Positions 54,810 through 63,401 are shown, counted from the stretch's first letter. The stretch is 64,000 bases of DNA from Streptomyces noursei (GCF_016917755.1 NZ_CP070326.1:7316001-7380000), one strand, 5' to 3'. Notes: generated from the letters alone by a model not told the origin. Numbers and translations: made by a program.

Positions 54810-56171
54810 TCAGAAATCCCACCCCTCGTCGTCGGTCGCGCCCTCCGGCGCCGGGTCCGCGGTCGCCTCCGTGAACGCCGTGCCGGCCATGCCCGCGGTC
54901 AGCGTGGTGCCGTCCGAGGGGTCGATCAGCAGGAAGGAGCCGGTGCGCCGGGAGTCCGCGTAGGCGTCCAGCGCCAGCGGCGCGGCGGTGCGGACCACGA
55001 TCCGGCCGATGTCGTTGGCGACCAGTTCGCCGGGGGCCGGGTGCTGGGAGAGGTCGTCCAGGGTCAGCCGGGACGGGATCTCCTTGACGATCGCCTTGAC
55101 GGTGCGGGTGGTGTGCTTGAGCAGCACCCGCTGCCCGACGGCCAGCGGCCGGTCGGCGACGTGGCAGACGGTGGCCTCGACGTCCTGGGTGACCGACGGC
55201 GCCGCGGCGGCCGGGGCGATCAGGTCGCCGCGGGAGACGTCGATGTCGTCGGCGAGCCGGAGGGTCACCGACTGCGGTGCCCAGGCGACGTCCACGCTCT
55301 GGCCGAGTGTGTCGATCCCCTCGACGGTGCTCGTCCGTCCCGAGGGCAGCACGGTGACGGCGTCGCCGACGCGCAGTACGCCGGAGGCGATCTGGCCCGC
55401 GTAGCCGCGGTAGTCGGGGTGCTCGGCGGTCTGCGGACGGATGACGTACTGGACCGGGAAGCGGGCCGGGTCGTCCGACGGGTCGGCGACCACCGGCACG
55501 GTCTCCAGGTGCTCCAGCACGGTCGGGCCGCCGTACCAGTCCATGTGCGCCGACGGGGACACCACGTTGTCGCCGGCCAGCGCCGAGATCGGGATCGCGG
55601 TGATCTCTGGCACGCCCAGCGAGCCGGCGTAGGCGGTGAACTCCTCGGCGATGGCCGCGAAGACGGACTCCTGGTAGTCGACCAGGTCCATCTTGTTGAC
55701 GGCCAGCACGACGTGCGGCACCCGCAGCAGGGCGGCGACCGCGGCGTGCCGGCGGGTCTGCTCGACCACGCCGTTGCGGGCGTCGACGAGGACGACGGCC
55801 AGCTCGGCGGTGGAGGCCCCGGTCACCATGTTCCGGGTGTACTGCACATGCCCGGGGGTGTCGGCCAGGATGAAGCGGCGGCGCGGGGTGGCGAAGTAGC
55901 GGTAGGCCACGTCGATGGTGATGCCCTGTTCGCGCTCGGCGCGCAGGCCGTCCGTCAGCAGCGCCAGGTCCGGCGCCTCCTGCCCGCGCTTGCGGGAGGC
56001 GTGCTCGACGGCCTCCAACTGGTCGGCGAGGACCGACTTGGAGTCGTGCAGCAGCCGGCCGACCAGGGTCGACTTGCCGTCGTCCACGGAGCCGGCGGTG
56101 GCGAAACGCAGAAGCGAGGTGGTACCCGCATCCACCGTCAGGTCCGCACGGGTGGTGTTGGTCGTGCTCAT
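54810..56171 (-). CDS. cysN: Sulfate adenylyltransferase subunit 1 (GTPase)
   Basis: GTPase subunit of ATP sulfurylase, driving APS formation with CysD. 453-aa EF-Tu-like protein: G1 loop ATAGSVDDGKSTLVGRLLHD, switch region EQGITIDVAYRYF, G3 LADTPGHVQYTRNM, G4 AVNKMDLVDY, G5 ISALAGDNVV, then beta-barrel domains. The ATG is three bases after the cysD stop. No fused APS kinase domain is present; CysC is encoded separately. Confidence 0.96.
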   Translation of the reverse strand: MSTTNTTRADLTVDAGTTSLLRFATAGSVDDGKSTLVGRLLHDSKSVLADQLEAVEHASRKRGQEAPDLALLTDGLRAEREQGITIDVAYRYFATPRRRFILADTPGHVQYTRNMVTGASTAELAVVLVDARNGVVEQTRRHAAVAALLRVPHVVLAVNKMDLVDYQESVFAAIAEEFTAYAGSLGVPEITAIPISALAGDNVVSPSAHMDWYGGPTVLEHLETVPVVADPSDDPARFPVQYVIRPQTAEHPDYRGYAGQIASGVLRVGDAVTVLPSGRTSTVEGIDTLGQSVDVAWAPQSVTLRLADDIDVSRGDLIAPAAAAPSVTQDVEATVCHVADRPLAVGQRVLLKHTTRTVKAIVKEIPSRLTLDDLSQHPAPGELVANDIGRIVVRTAAPLALDAYADSRRTGSFLLIDPSDGTTLTAGMAGTAFTEATADPAPEGATDDEGWDF

Positions 56172-56173
56172 GG

Positions 56174-57112
56174 CTAGAAGTACCCCTCGCGCTTGCGGTC
56201 CTCCATGGCGGCCTCGGACAGCTTGTCGTCGGCCCGGGTCGCGCCCCGCTCGGTGAGCCGGGACGCGGCGATCTCCGCGATGACGGCCTCGATGGTGTTC
56301 GCGTCCGACTCGACGGCGCCGGTGCAGGACATGTCGCCGACGGTGCGGTAGCGCACCTGCCGGACCTCCAGCCGCTCGCCGTCCTTCGGTCCGCCCCACT
56401 CACCGGGCGCCAGCCACATGCCGCTGCGCGCGAAGACCTCGCGCTCGTGGGCGTAGTAGATGGCGGGGAGTTCGATCTTCTCGCGGGCGATGTACTGCCA
56501 GACGTCCAGCTCGGTCCAGTTGGAGAGCGGGAAGACCCGGACGTGCTCGCCGGGCGAGTGCCGGCCGTTGTAGAGCTGCCACAGCTCGGGCCGCTGCCGG
56601 CGCGGGTCCCAGCCGCCGAACTCGTCGCGCAGCGAGAACACCCGCTCCTTGGCGCGCGCCTTCTCCTCGTCCCGCCGACCACCGCCGAAGACCGCGTCGA
56701 AGTGGTTCTTCTCGATGGCGTCCAGCAGCGGCACCGTCTGCAGCGGATTGCGGGTGCCGTCCGGGCGCTCGCGCAGCTCGCCGCGGTCGATGAAGTCCTG
56801 CACCGAGGCGACGTGCAGCCGCAGCCCGTGCCGCGCCACGGTGCGGTCGCGGTAGTCGAGGACCTCGGGGAAGTTGTGCCCGGTGTCGACGTGCAGCAGC
56901 GCGAACGGCACCGGCGCCGGCGCGAACGCCTTCAGCGCCAGGTGCAGCATGACGATGGAGTCCTTGCCGCCGGAGAAGAGGATCACCGGCCGCTCGAACT
57001 CGCCCGCCACCTCGCGGAAGATGTGCACCGCCTCGGACTCCAGGGCGTCCAGGTGCGACAGCGCGTAGGGGTTGTTGTCCAGTTCCTCGGAAAGCGAAGC
57101 AACGGTGGTCAC
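56174..57112 (-). CDS. cysD: Sulfate adenylyltransferase subunit 2
   Basis: Catalytic subunit of ATP sulfurylase (sulfate + ATP to APS), 312 aa. PP-loop LFSGGKDSIVMLHLALKAF, then LLHVDTGHNFPEVLDYRD, FGGGRRDEEKARAKERVFSL, PLSNWTELDVWQYIAREKIE and RYRTVGDMSCTGAVES are diagnostic. The GTG start overlaps the stop of a 41-codon ORF. It forms a heterodimer with CysN. Confidence 0.97.
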   Translation of the reverse strand: MTTVASLSEELDNNPYALSHLDALESEAVHIFREVAGEFERPVILFSGGKDSIVMLHLALKAFAPAPVPFALLHVDTGHNFPEVLDYRDRTVARHGLRLHVASVQDFIDRGELRERPDGTRNPLQTVPLLDAIEKNHFDAVFGGGRRDEEKARAKERVFSLRDEFGGWDPRRQRPELWQLYNGRHSPGEHVRVFPLSNWTELDVWQYIAREKIELPAIYYAHEREVFARSGMWLAPGEWGGPKDGERLEVRQVRYRTVGDMSCTGAVESDANTIEAVIAEIAASRLTERGATRADDKLSEAAMEDRKREGYF

Positions 57113-57234
57113 GCGGTATCCCCTTCGTTCTCTCCCAGACTCCGTCCGGGGGCACCCCCATCTCCGCCCACGCGGTGCACAGGCGCGGGTATCACGGCCG
57201 GCTGCGGGTCGGTGCCCGCGTGGGTGTCGCTCAC
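57109..57234 (-). CDS. 41-aa ORF bridging cysC and cysD
   Basis: The GTG overlaps the cysC stop and the TGA overlaps the cysD start (GTGA at both ends), so the whole 118-base gap is open and coupled. The peptide (VSDTHAGTDPQPAV to NEGDTA) is polar and unstructured. Part of it is encoded by a mini-repeat. It may simply carry ribosomes across the gap. Confidence 0.4.
   Translation of the reverse strand: MSDTHAGTDPQPAVIPAPVHRVGGDGGAPGRSLGENEGDTA
57131..57159. repeat. Streptomyces-type mini-repeat
   Basis: The stretch beginning TCTCCCAGACTCCGTCCGGG and ending GGCACCCCC resembles a short hairpin-forming repeat that I know from many Streptomyces intergenic regions. Here it lies in the cysC-cysD gap. 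A genome count was not possible. Confidence 0.45.
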
Positions 57235-57764
57235 GCCAGCCCCCTCTCGACGAGCAGCGCGTGCAGCGCCGCCGCGGATTCCTGCACGGTCTGGGTGTGC
57301 GACTCGATCCGCAGGTCCGGCGCCGCGGGCGCCTCGTACGGGTCGTCCACGCCGGTCAGGCCGGAGATCTCGCCGGCCGCCTGCTTGGCGTACAGCCCCT
57401 TCACATCGCGCTCGGAGCACACCTCGACCGGGGTGGCGACGTGCACCTCCAGGTACGCGGTGCCCTCGCTCTGGTGGCGCTTGCGCACCGCCTCGCGGCT
57501 GTCCGCGTACGGGGCGATCACCGGGACCAGGGCCTTCACGCCGTTGCTCGCCAGCAGTTCGGCGACGAAGCCGATCCGCTGGACGTTGGTGTGCCGGTCC
57601 TCGCGGCCGAATCCGAGGCCCGCGGAGAGGAACTCGCGGATCTCGTCGCCGTCGAGCACCTCGACGCGGTGGCCCTCGCCGCGCAGCCGCTCGGCCAGCT
57701 CACGCGCGATGGTCGTCTTGCCCGCGCTCGGCAGACCGGTCAGCCAGATCGTGGCGCCCGTCAT
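57231..57764 (-). CDS. cysC: Adenylyl-sulfate kinase
   Basis: Phosphorylates APS to PAPS. 177 aa with P-loop IWLTGLPSAGKTTIARELAE, VEVLDGDEIREFLSAGLGF, REDRHTNVQRIGFVAELLA and RDVKGLYAKQAAGEISGLTG, complete for the family. I chose ATG 57764 (TTGGAGACACAG upstream, and the MTGATIWLTG start is usual); an ATG at 57788 overlapping the cysH stop (TGATG) is possible and would add eight residues. Product may serve sulfotransfer reactions, since CysH here looks APS-specific. Confidence 0.95.
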   Translation of the reverse strand: MTGATIWLTGLPSAGKTTIARELAERLRGEGHRVEVLDGDEIREFLSAGLGFGREDRHTNVQRIGFVAELLASNGVKALVPVIAPYADSREAVRKRHQSEGTAYLEVHVATPVEVCSERDVKGLYAKQAAGEISGLTGVDDPYEAPAAPDLRIESHTQTVQESAAALHALLVERGLA

Positions 57765-57787
57765 CTGTGTCTCCAAAAACTCCGCCA

Positions 57788-58477
57788 TCAGTGCAGTCCG
57801 CACTCGGTCTTGTTGCTGCCGGCCCAGCGGCCGGCCCGCGCGTCCTCGCCCGCCAGCACCCGGCGGGTGCAGGGGGCGCAGCCGACGGAGGCGTAGCCGT
57901 CCATCAGCAGCGGATTGGTGAGCACCCCGTGCTTGGCCACGTACGCGTCCACGTCGTCCTGCGTCCAGCGGGCGATCGGCGAGACCTTCACCTTCTGCCG
58001 CCGGGCGTCCCAGCCCACCACCGGAGTGTCGGCGCGGGTCGGCGACTCGTCCCGGCGCAGCCCGGTCGCCCACGCGTCGTACCGGGCCAGCCCCTCTTCG
58101 AGCGGCTTGACCTTGCGCAGCGCGCAGCACAGGTCGGGGTCGCGGTCGTGCAGCCTCGGCCCGTGCTCGGCGTCCTGCTCGGCCACCGTCTGACGGGGCG
58201 TCAGGGTGATGACGTTGACGTCCATCACCGCCGCCACCGCGTCCCGGGTGCCGATGGTCTCCGGGAAGTGGTAGCCGGTGTCCAGGAACACCACGTCCAC
58301 GCCGGGGAGGGCCCGCGAGGCCAGGTGCGCGACGACCGCGTCCTCCATCGAGGAGGTGACGCAGAAGCGCGGACCGAAGGTCTCGGCGGCCCAGGTGAGG
58401 ATCTCCAGGGCGGGCGCGTCCTCCAGGTCGCGGCCCGCCTGCTCGGCGAGCCGCTGAAGGTCGGTGGTGGTGGTCAC
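57788..58477 (-). CDS. cysH: Adenylyl-sulfate (APS/PAPS) reductase
   Basis: Reduces activated sulfate to sulfite with thioredoxin, 229 aa. PP-loop region FGPRFCVTSSMEDAVVAHLA, substrate motif DVVFLDTGYHFPET, ATGLRRDESPTRAD, KVSPIARWTQDDVDAYV and the C-terminal ECGLH with the catalytic cysteine. It has the paired cysteines DLCCALRK and CAPC, the [4Fe-4S] ligands typical of APS-using enzymes. The GTG start has GGAGGTACGCC upstream and overlaps the previous gene's stop. Confidence 0.96.
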   Translation of the reverse strand: MTTTTDLQRLAEQAGRDLEDAPALEILTWAAETFGPRFCVTSSMEDAVVAHLASRALPGVDVVFLDTGYHFPETIGTRDAVAAVMDVNVITLTPRQTVAEQDAEHGPRLHDRDPDLCCALRKVKPLEEGLARYDAWATGLRRDESPTRADTPVVGWDARRQKVKVSPIARWTQDDVDAYVAKHGVLTNPLLMDGYASVGCAPCTRRVLAGEDARAGRWAGSNKTECGLH

Positions 58478-58689
58478 GGCGTACCTCCGTCTGAAGCGGA
58501 AGGAGCTGCGGAAGGGGACGGGGACGGGGTGGACCCGGCGGCTCCGGGGGCCAGCAGCCCCAGGAACTTCAGCCGGAAGGCCCGGCTGCACGCCCGGCAC
58601 TCCCACGATCCGCCCCCTCCCTCCTCGGAGGGGCGCAGGTCCTCGTCCCCGCAGTACGGGCAGTAGAACGGCGCGGCGCGTTCGCTCAC
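58474..58689 (-). CDS. Small zinc-ribbon protein of the sulfur operon
   Basis: 71 aa. Two CxxC pairs (FYCPYCGDEDL and WECRACSRAF) make a zinc ribbon, followed by FRLKFLGLL and a Ser/Pro-rich tail. Proteins like this are conserved between sulfite reductase and cysH in actinomycetes; their role is unknown. Stop overlaps the cysH start (GTGA). Confidence 0.85.
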   Translation of the reverse strand: MSERAAPFYCPYCGDEDLRPSEEGGGGSWECRACSRAFRLKFLGLLAPGAAGSTPSPSPSAAPSASDGGTP

Positions 58690-58723
58690 GGTTCCTCCCG
58701 TTCGGTCTCGGTGCGTTGCGACG

Positions 58724-60418
58724 TCACTTCAGCGCACCCTCTTCGGCGCGCGCCGCCCAGCTGGCGAACCGCTCGCCCTCCGTGCGCTGCTCCTCGAAGT
58801 GGCGCAGCACCCGCTCGACGTAGTCGGGCAGCTCCGCGGAGGTCACCTTCAGCCCGCGGACCTTGCGGCCGAAGCCGGGCTCCAGGCCCAGCGCGCCGCC
58901 CAGGTGCACCTGGTAGCCCTCGACCTGGTTGCCGTCGTCGTCCAGCACCAGCTGGCCCTTGAGGCCGATGTCGGCGACCTGGATGCGGGCGCAGGCGTTC
59001 GGGCAGCCGTTGAGGTTGATGGTGATCGGCTCCTGGAAGTCCGGCATCCGGCGCTCCAGTTCGTCGATCAGCGCGGCGCCGCGCCCCTTGGTCTCGACGA
59101 TGGCGAGCTTGCAGAACTCGATGCCGGTGCAGGCCATGGTGCCGCGCCGGAACGGCGAGGGGTTGACCTGGAAGTCCAGCGCCTCCAGCCCGGCGACCAG
59201 CGAGTCGATCCGGTCCTCGGCCACATCGAGGATGATCATCTTCTGCTCGACGGTGGTGCGCAGCCGGTCCGAGCCGTGTGCGGCGGCGAGTTCGGCGACC
59301 TTGGTGAGGGTGGCGCCGTCGACCCGGCCGACCCGCGGGGCGAAGCCGACGTAGAAGCGGCCGTCCTGCTGCCGGTGCACGCCGATGTGGTCGCGCCACT
59401 TGTGCGCGGGCTGCTCCGGCGCCGGGCCGTCGACCAGCTTCCGCTTGAGGTACTCGTCCTCCAGCACCTGGCGGAACTTCTCCGGACCCCAGTCGGCCAT
59501 CAGGAACTTCAGGCGGGCGCGGGTGCGCAGCCGCCGGTAGCCGTAGTCGCGGAAGATCCCGACCACGCCGGCCCAGACGTCGGCGACCTCGTCCAGCGGC
59601 ACCCAGGTGCCCAGGCGCTGCGCGAGCTTGGGGTTGGTGGACAGGCCGCCGCCGACCCACAGGTCGAAGCCCGGTCCGTGCTCGGGGTGGACGACGCCGA
59701 CGAACGCCACGTCGTTGATCTCGTGCACCACGTCCTGGACGGGCGAGCCGGAGATCGCGGTCTTGAACTTGCGCGGCAGGTTGGAGAACTCCTTGCTGCC
59801 GATGTAGCGCTCGTGGATCTCGTCCACGGCCGGGGTGCCGTCGATGATCTCGTCCGCCGCGATGCCGGCCACCGGGGAACCGATGATCACGCGCGGGCAG
59901 TCGCCGCACGCCTCGGTCGTGGACAGGCCCACTGCCTCCAGCTTCTCCCAGATGGCCGGGACGTCCTCGATGCGCACCCAGTGCAGCTGGATGTTCTGCC
60001 GGTCGGTGATGTCCGCGGTGCCCCGGGCGAACTGCTCGGAGACCTCGCCGATGGCGCGCAGTTGGGCGACGCTGAGTCGGCCGCCGTCGACGCGGACCCG
60101 CAGCATGAAGTACTTGTCGTCGAGCTCCTCGGGCTCCAGCACCGCGGTCTTGCCGCCGTCGATCCCGGGCTTGCGCTGGGTGTACAGGCCCCACCAACGC
60201 ATCCGGCCCCGCAGGTCGTTGGGGTCGATGGAGTCGAAGCCGGCCTTGGAGTAGATCGTCTCAATGCGTGTCCGCACATTGAGACCGTCGTCGTCCTTCT
60301 TGAACTGCTCGTTGCCGTTGAGGGGTGTGAAGTGGCCAACGGCCCACTGACCCTCGCCGCGGTGGCGGCCGGCCTTGCGGCGGGTCGTGGCGGTGGGGCG
60401 TTCCGGGGTGGTGGCCAT
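58724..60418 (-). CDS. cysI: Ferredoxin-dependent sulfite reductase (nitrite/sulfite reductase family)
   Basis: Six-electron reduction of sulfite to sulfide using siroheme and a [4Fe-4S] cluster, 564 aa. Two ferredoxin-like halves: ADITDRQNIQLHWVRIEDVP, ACGDCPRVIIGSPVAG and KFKTAISGSPVQDV, then the cluster ligands TGIEFCKLAIVETKG and INLNGCPNACARIQ. The single-polypeptide form without a CysJ partner points to ferredoxin as donor. The ATG at MATTPERPT follows AGAAGGACGAAACCC. First enzyme gene of the operon, 216 bases after a leader peptide. Confidence 0.95.
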   Translation of the reverse strand: MATTPERPTATTRRKAGRHRGEGQWAVGHFTPLNGNEQFKKDDDGLNVRTRIETIYSKAGFDSIDPNDLRGRMRWWGLYTQRKPGIDGGKTAVLEPEELDDKYFMLRVRVDGGRLSVAQLRAIGEVSEQFARGTADITDRQNIQLHWVRIEDVPAIWEKLEAVGLSTTEACGDCPRVIIGSPVAGIAADEIIDGTPAVDEIHERYIGSKEFSNLPRKFKTAISGSPVQDVVHEINDVAFVGVVHPEHGPGFDLWVGGGLSTNPKLAQRLGTWVPLDEVADVWAGVVGIFRDYGYRRLRTRARLKFLMADWGPEKFRQVLEDEYLKRKLVDGPAPEQPAHKWRDHIGVHRQQDGRFYVGFAPRVGRVDGATLTKVAELAAAHGSDRLRTTVEQKMIILDVAEDRIDSLVAGLEALDFQVNPSPFRRGTMACTGIEFCKLAIVETKGRGAALIDELERRMPDFQEPITINLNGCPNACARIQVADIGLKGQLVLDDDGNQVEGYQVHLGGALGLEPGFGRKVRGLKVTSAELPDYVERVLRHFEEQRTEGERFASWAARAEEGALK

Positions 60419-60634
60419 GGGTTTCGTCCTTCTGGGCGGCTCAAAGGGGCTGCGGACGGTGCGATGCACCCCTGTTGACCTGCGCGGACACACCGAAGCG
60501 CGGCGCGCGGGCGCGCGTCGGCGGTGGGCTGCAGGGTGGGGGCGACGCGTCCGCGACGGTGGGGACGGCGTGCGAAGCGGTGGTGCTGAGTGCTGTCCGG
60601 GTACGCAGGGCGGCGGGCCCTCACGCGTGCAGCG

Positions 60635-60718
60635 TCAGCCTGCCCGACAAATGGCGCTGGACATGCGGCCGAGGTCGACGTGGCGTCGACTCACCAAGGC
60701 AATTCCAGCTCGAGACAT
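60635..60718 (-). CDS. Putative leader peptide of the sulfite-reductase operon
   Basis: 27 aa, starting MSRAGIALVSRRHVDLGRM and ending SSAICRAG. The LVSRRHVDL core with a late cysteine is the pattern of leader peptides placed before sulfur genes in Streptomyces, related in idea to cysteine-sensing uORFs of mycobacteria. No ribosome site precedes the ATG, so it may be translated leaderless. It lies 216 bases ahead of cysI. Confidence 0.8.
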   Translation of the reverse strand: MSRAGIALVSRRHVDLGRMSSAICRAG

Positions 60719-60758
60719 GACGGAAGCGTGGCACGCGGCTCTCTGGCCAGTCCACCGT

Positions 60759-60769
60759 TATCCAAGATA
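60759..60769 (-). promoter_or_regulatory. Possible operator upstream of the leader peptide
   Basis: An interrupted palindrome TATC-CAA-GATA centred 46 bases before the leader start, about where a -35 box would fall if the message is leaderless. Small and unproven. Confidence 0.35.
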
Positions 60770-60818
60770 TGGACATCAGCGTCCCGCATCACGAGATGCT
60801 GTGGCGTCCGTCACGTGC

Positions 60819-60856
60819 GGAGGGGGTGCCGCCGGATCCCCGGCCGCACCCCCTCC
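60819..60856 (-). terminator. Putative terminator of the GNAT gene
   Basis: An 11-bp perfect stem GGAGGGGGTGC/GCACCCCCTCC with a 16-base loop, 25 bases past the acetyltransferase stop. It also insulates the sulfur operon promoter. Confidence 0.7.
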
Positions 60857-60880
60857 ACGGGTCCGCGGTGAGCGCGTGCG

Positions 60881-61471
60881 TCAGCCGGCGTGGGCCGGCG
60901 TCGGTCCCGCGCCGGGCCACGGGCCGAGGTTCTCGACCACCGGCTCCTCGGTCACCGTGGTGTCGTACAGCCGGAAGCCGCGCCGCTCGTAGTTGGCCCG
61001 GGCGTGGGCCCCGTCGTCGCTGCAGGTGTGCACCCATACCCGCGTGGTCTCCGGCACGTCCGGCCACCGCTCGGCCAGGTCCCAGGCCCGCGCCGTACCG
61101 TAGCCGAGCAGGTGCCCGCCGATCCGCCGCCCCCGGAAGGCCGGCAGCAGCCCGAAGTAGACGACCTCCACCACCCCCGCCGGCTGGGCCTGGAGCTCGA
61201 TGAAGCCGGCGGGCGTGCCGCGCTCGTACGCCACCCAGGTCTCGGTACCCGGCTTCCCGAGGTGTTCGGCCCACTGCGCGTACGACCACTCCAGGCGGTC
61301 GGTCCACAGGATGTCCCCGCCGACCGCCGTATAGAGGAACCGGCTGAATTCGGGCGAGGGTGCCTGGGAGCGGACGATCCGTACATCCTGCTCGGCGGGC
61401 GGCTCGGCGGCGGGCGCCAGATCGGTGCGCGAGGTCTGTTCGAGATACCAGGTGGTGACGGAGTGGCTCAT
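60881..61471 (-). CDS. GNAT-family N-acetyltransferase
   Basis: 196 aa. The acetyl-CoA site is VVEVVYFGLLPAFRGRRIGG then HLLGYGTARAWDL, with the later helix ARANYERRGFRLYDT typical of the GNAT fold. The substrate is unknown. The ATG at MSHSVTTWYLEQ is taken. It is 12 bases after the small ORF ending at 61484, so it may belong to the GAF-regulator transcript. Confidence 0.9.
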   Translation of the reverse strand: MSHSVTTWYLEQTSRTDLAPAAEPPAEQDVRIVRSQAPSPEFSRFLYTAVGGDILWTDRLEWSYAQWAEHLGKPGTETWVAYERGTPAGFIELQAQPAGVVEVVYFGLLPAFRGRRIGGHLLGYGTARAWDLAERWPDVPETTRVWVHTCSDDGAHARANYERRGFRLYDTTVTEEPVVENLGPWPGAGPTPAHAG

Positions 61472-61483
61472 GGCGCCAGCACA

Positions 61484-61756
61484 TCACACCGGGGGAGGGG
61501 GCGGCCGGCGGTCGGTCGGAGAGCGGGCAGGGCCCTTCCGGGGCGGCGTCTCCACGGGCCGGCCGGCGTGCTCCCGGGCCGCCTCCACATCACGGAACAA
61601 CCCGTCCATCTGCTGGGACGGCAGGGCCGCCCCGGGGGAGCCGTCGCCCCGGTGGGCCACCCGCTCGACCACGGCCGACACCGATCCGCCGCACAGTACC
61701 TCGGTCCGCAGCCGCGCCCGGGCACCGTATTCTCCGAGCGCGCCCCGGCCCCTCAC
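61484..61756 (-). CDS. Small ORF coupled to the GAF regulator
   Basis: 90 aa from a GTG overlapping the regulator stop (GTGA). The first 60 residues look folded (GEYGARARLRTEVLCGGSVS, MDGLFRDVEAAREHAGRP), and the tail is Pro/Arg-rich. No family recognised; coupling to its neighbours is the main support. Confidence 0.5.
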   Translation of the reverse strand: MRGRGALGEYGARARLRTEVLCGGSVSAVVERVAHRGDGSPGAALPSQQMDGLFRDVEAAREHAGRPVETPPRKGPARSPTDRRPPPPPV

Positions 61757-63114
61757 GCCGGCCCGACGACGGCCCCCGGCCGCCGGGCCGCCAGCACCGC
61801 CGGCGACGTGGAGTGCGGCAGCAGCTCCACGGGCCGGGCCGGCAGTCGGAGCTCGACCTGAACCCCGTCCGCGAAGCGGTACGGCCGGTGGGCCAGCACC
61901 CCCGCGAGATGGCGCCGCAGCCGGGACAGCTCGGCCCGGACCGTCACCGTGCGCCCGCCGTCGCCGAACACGTCCCGGGCCAGCTCGGCGGCGCTGCGGC
62001 CGCCCGGATGGATGGCCAACAGGAACAGCAGCTCGGCGTGGCGCGGGGTCAGCGCGTGCGACCAGCTGCCCGCCGGCCCGGCCACCGTCACCACCGGACC
62101 GTCGGCACCGCCGAGGTCCAGCACCACCCGGTGCGGCCCGGGCGCCGGCTCCGGCCGGCCGAGCCGGATCAGCCAACCGCCCGGCAGCGGCTCCAACGTG
62201 CACATCCCGTACCGCGGCAGCCACAGCGGCCCGGCCTCCGGCGCCTTGGGCAGCGCCACCCGGTCCGGCGGGGTCATCCCCGTCACCGCGGCCGTCCAGC
62301 CGTGCGGATCCACGGCCAGCGCCCGCCCGCCGATCCGCGCCAGTATCGGCGCCGCGCTCGCCCGCAGCCGCTCCAGGGACGCGTGGTGGCGGGTCCGCAG
62401 CTCGCCCTCGGCGAGCCGGGCCACCGCGGAGACCAGGGCCAGCGTCGTCGGGTGGAACGAGGGCGCCGGGCCGCTGACGTCCACCGTGCCCAGCAGCCGC
62501 CCGTCGCGCGGGTCGTGCAGCGGTGCCGCGGCGCACGTCCACTGGTGGTGGCTGCGCAGGAAGTGCTCGGCGGAGTGCACCAGCACCGGGCTGCGGGCCA
62601 CCAGCGCGGTGCCGATCGCGTTGGTGCCGACCACCCCCTCCGTCCAGTCGGCGCCCTTGTCGAAGCCCAGCCGGTCGGCCATCCGCCGGATCGGGGCGCT
62701 GCCCTCCCGCCACAGCACCCGGCCCTCGGCGTCGGTGACCACCATGATCTGCTGGGCGGCGTCGGCGGTCGGCAGCAGCCCGCCGCTGAGCACCGGCAGT
62801 ATCGACGCCAACTGGGACGTCTGCCGCCGGTACTCCAACTCGGCCATCGACAGGGGGTGTTGGTCGGTCCCCCGCTCCGGGTCAACACCGCGGTCCAGCA
62901 CCCGCCGCCAGGATTCGCCGATCACCGCACGGGGCGCGTCCCGGGGCGCGTCCGCCGGCAGGTGGTCGCCGGCCAGCGTCGCCTCGTGGAGCCCGGCCAG
63001 CCGCCGCGAGGTCTCCCGGATGTCCTGGGCGGACCGGACGGCGCTCTCGACCGGTCTGTCGGTCGGCCGGTCCCCGGTTCGCCCGCCGGTCCTGTCGATC
63101 GGTCTGTCGCTCAC
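61753..63114 (-). CDS. GAF-domain transcriptional regulator (AcoR-like N-terminus)
   Basis: 453 aa. Residues 1-30 are a low-complexity Asp-Arg-Pro repeat. A GAF sensory domain spans about 60-260 (VIGESWRRVLDRGVDPERG, IMVVTDAEGRVLWREGSAPI, DWTEGVVGTNAIGTALVARS, HQWTCAAAPLHDPRDGRLLG). The C-terminus is a winged helix (LTPRHAELLFLLAIHPGGRS, VRAELSRLRRHLAGVLAHRP) and not an AAA+ module. Such regulators often control aldehyde or alcohol dehydrogenases, but none is beside it here. It is followed by two coupled or near-coupled genes. Confidence 0.9.
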   Translation of the reverse strand: MSDRPIDRTGGRTGDRPTDRPVESAVRSAQDIRETSRRLAGLHEATLAGDHLPADAPRDAPRAVIGESWRRVLDRGVDPERGTDQHPLSMAELEYRRQTSQLASILPVLSGGLLPTADAAQQIMVVTDAEGRVLWREGSAPIRRMADRLGFDKGADWTEGVVGTNAIGTALVARSPVLVHSAEHFLRSHHQWTCAAAPLHDPRDGRLLGTVDVSGPAPSFHPTTLALVSAVARLAEGELRTRHHASLERLRASAAPILARIGGRALAVDPHGWTAAVTGMTPPDRVALPKAPEAGPLWLPRYGMCTLEPLPGGWLIRLGRPEPAPGPHRVVLDLGGADGPVVTVAGPAGSWSHALTPRHAELLFLLAIHPGGRSAAELARDVFGDGGRTVTVRAELSRLRRHLAGVLAHRPYRFADGVQVELRLPARPVELLPHSTSPAVLAARRPGAVVGPA

Positions 63115-63401
63115 ACTGCTCTCCGTTGTGCCCGTGTGTCCGGTCGGTGCCCATCGTGCCGTCAGCCGCCCGCCCTGGAGAGCCCATTGACCAGATCGGT
63201 TGCAACGGAATGCAACCGTTGTGGCCTATGACGCCTGCGGGGAAATCTGGTGTCAGCGGCCGATGGCACCCTTCCCCTGCCTTGTGGGTCGGGGACCCAC
63301 ATCCGGAGGTTTCGCCGGTCACCCGACGGAGAACCCGCCGGAGCCCGCCGGGGAGGCGATCGGCCGCCCGCGTCGTCGGCACGATGGGGGAGGGGGACAC
63401 C

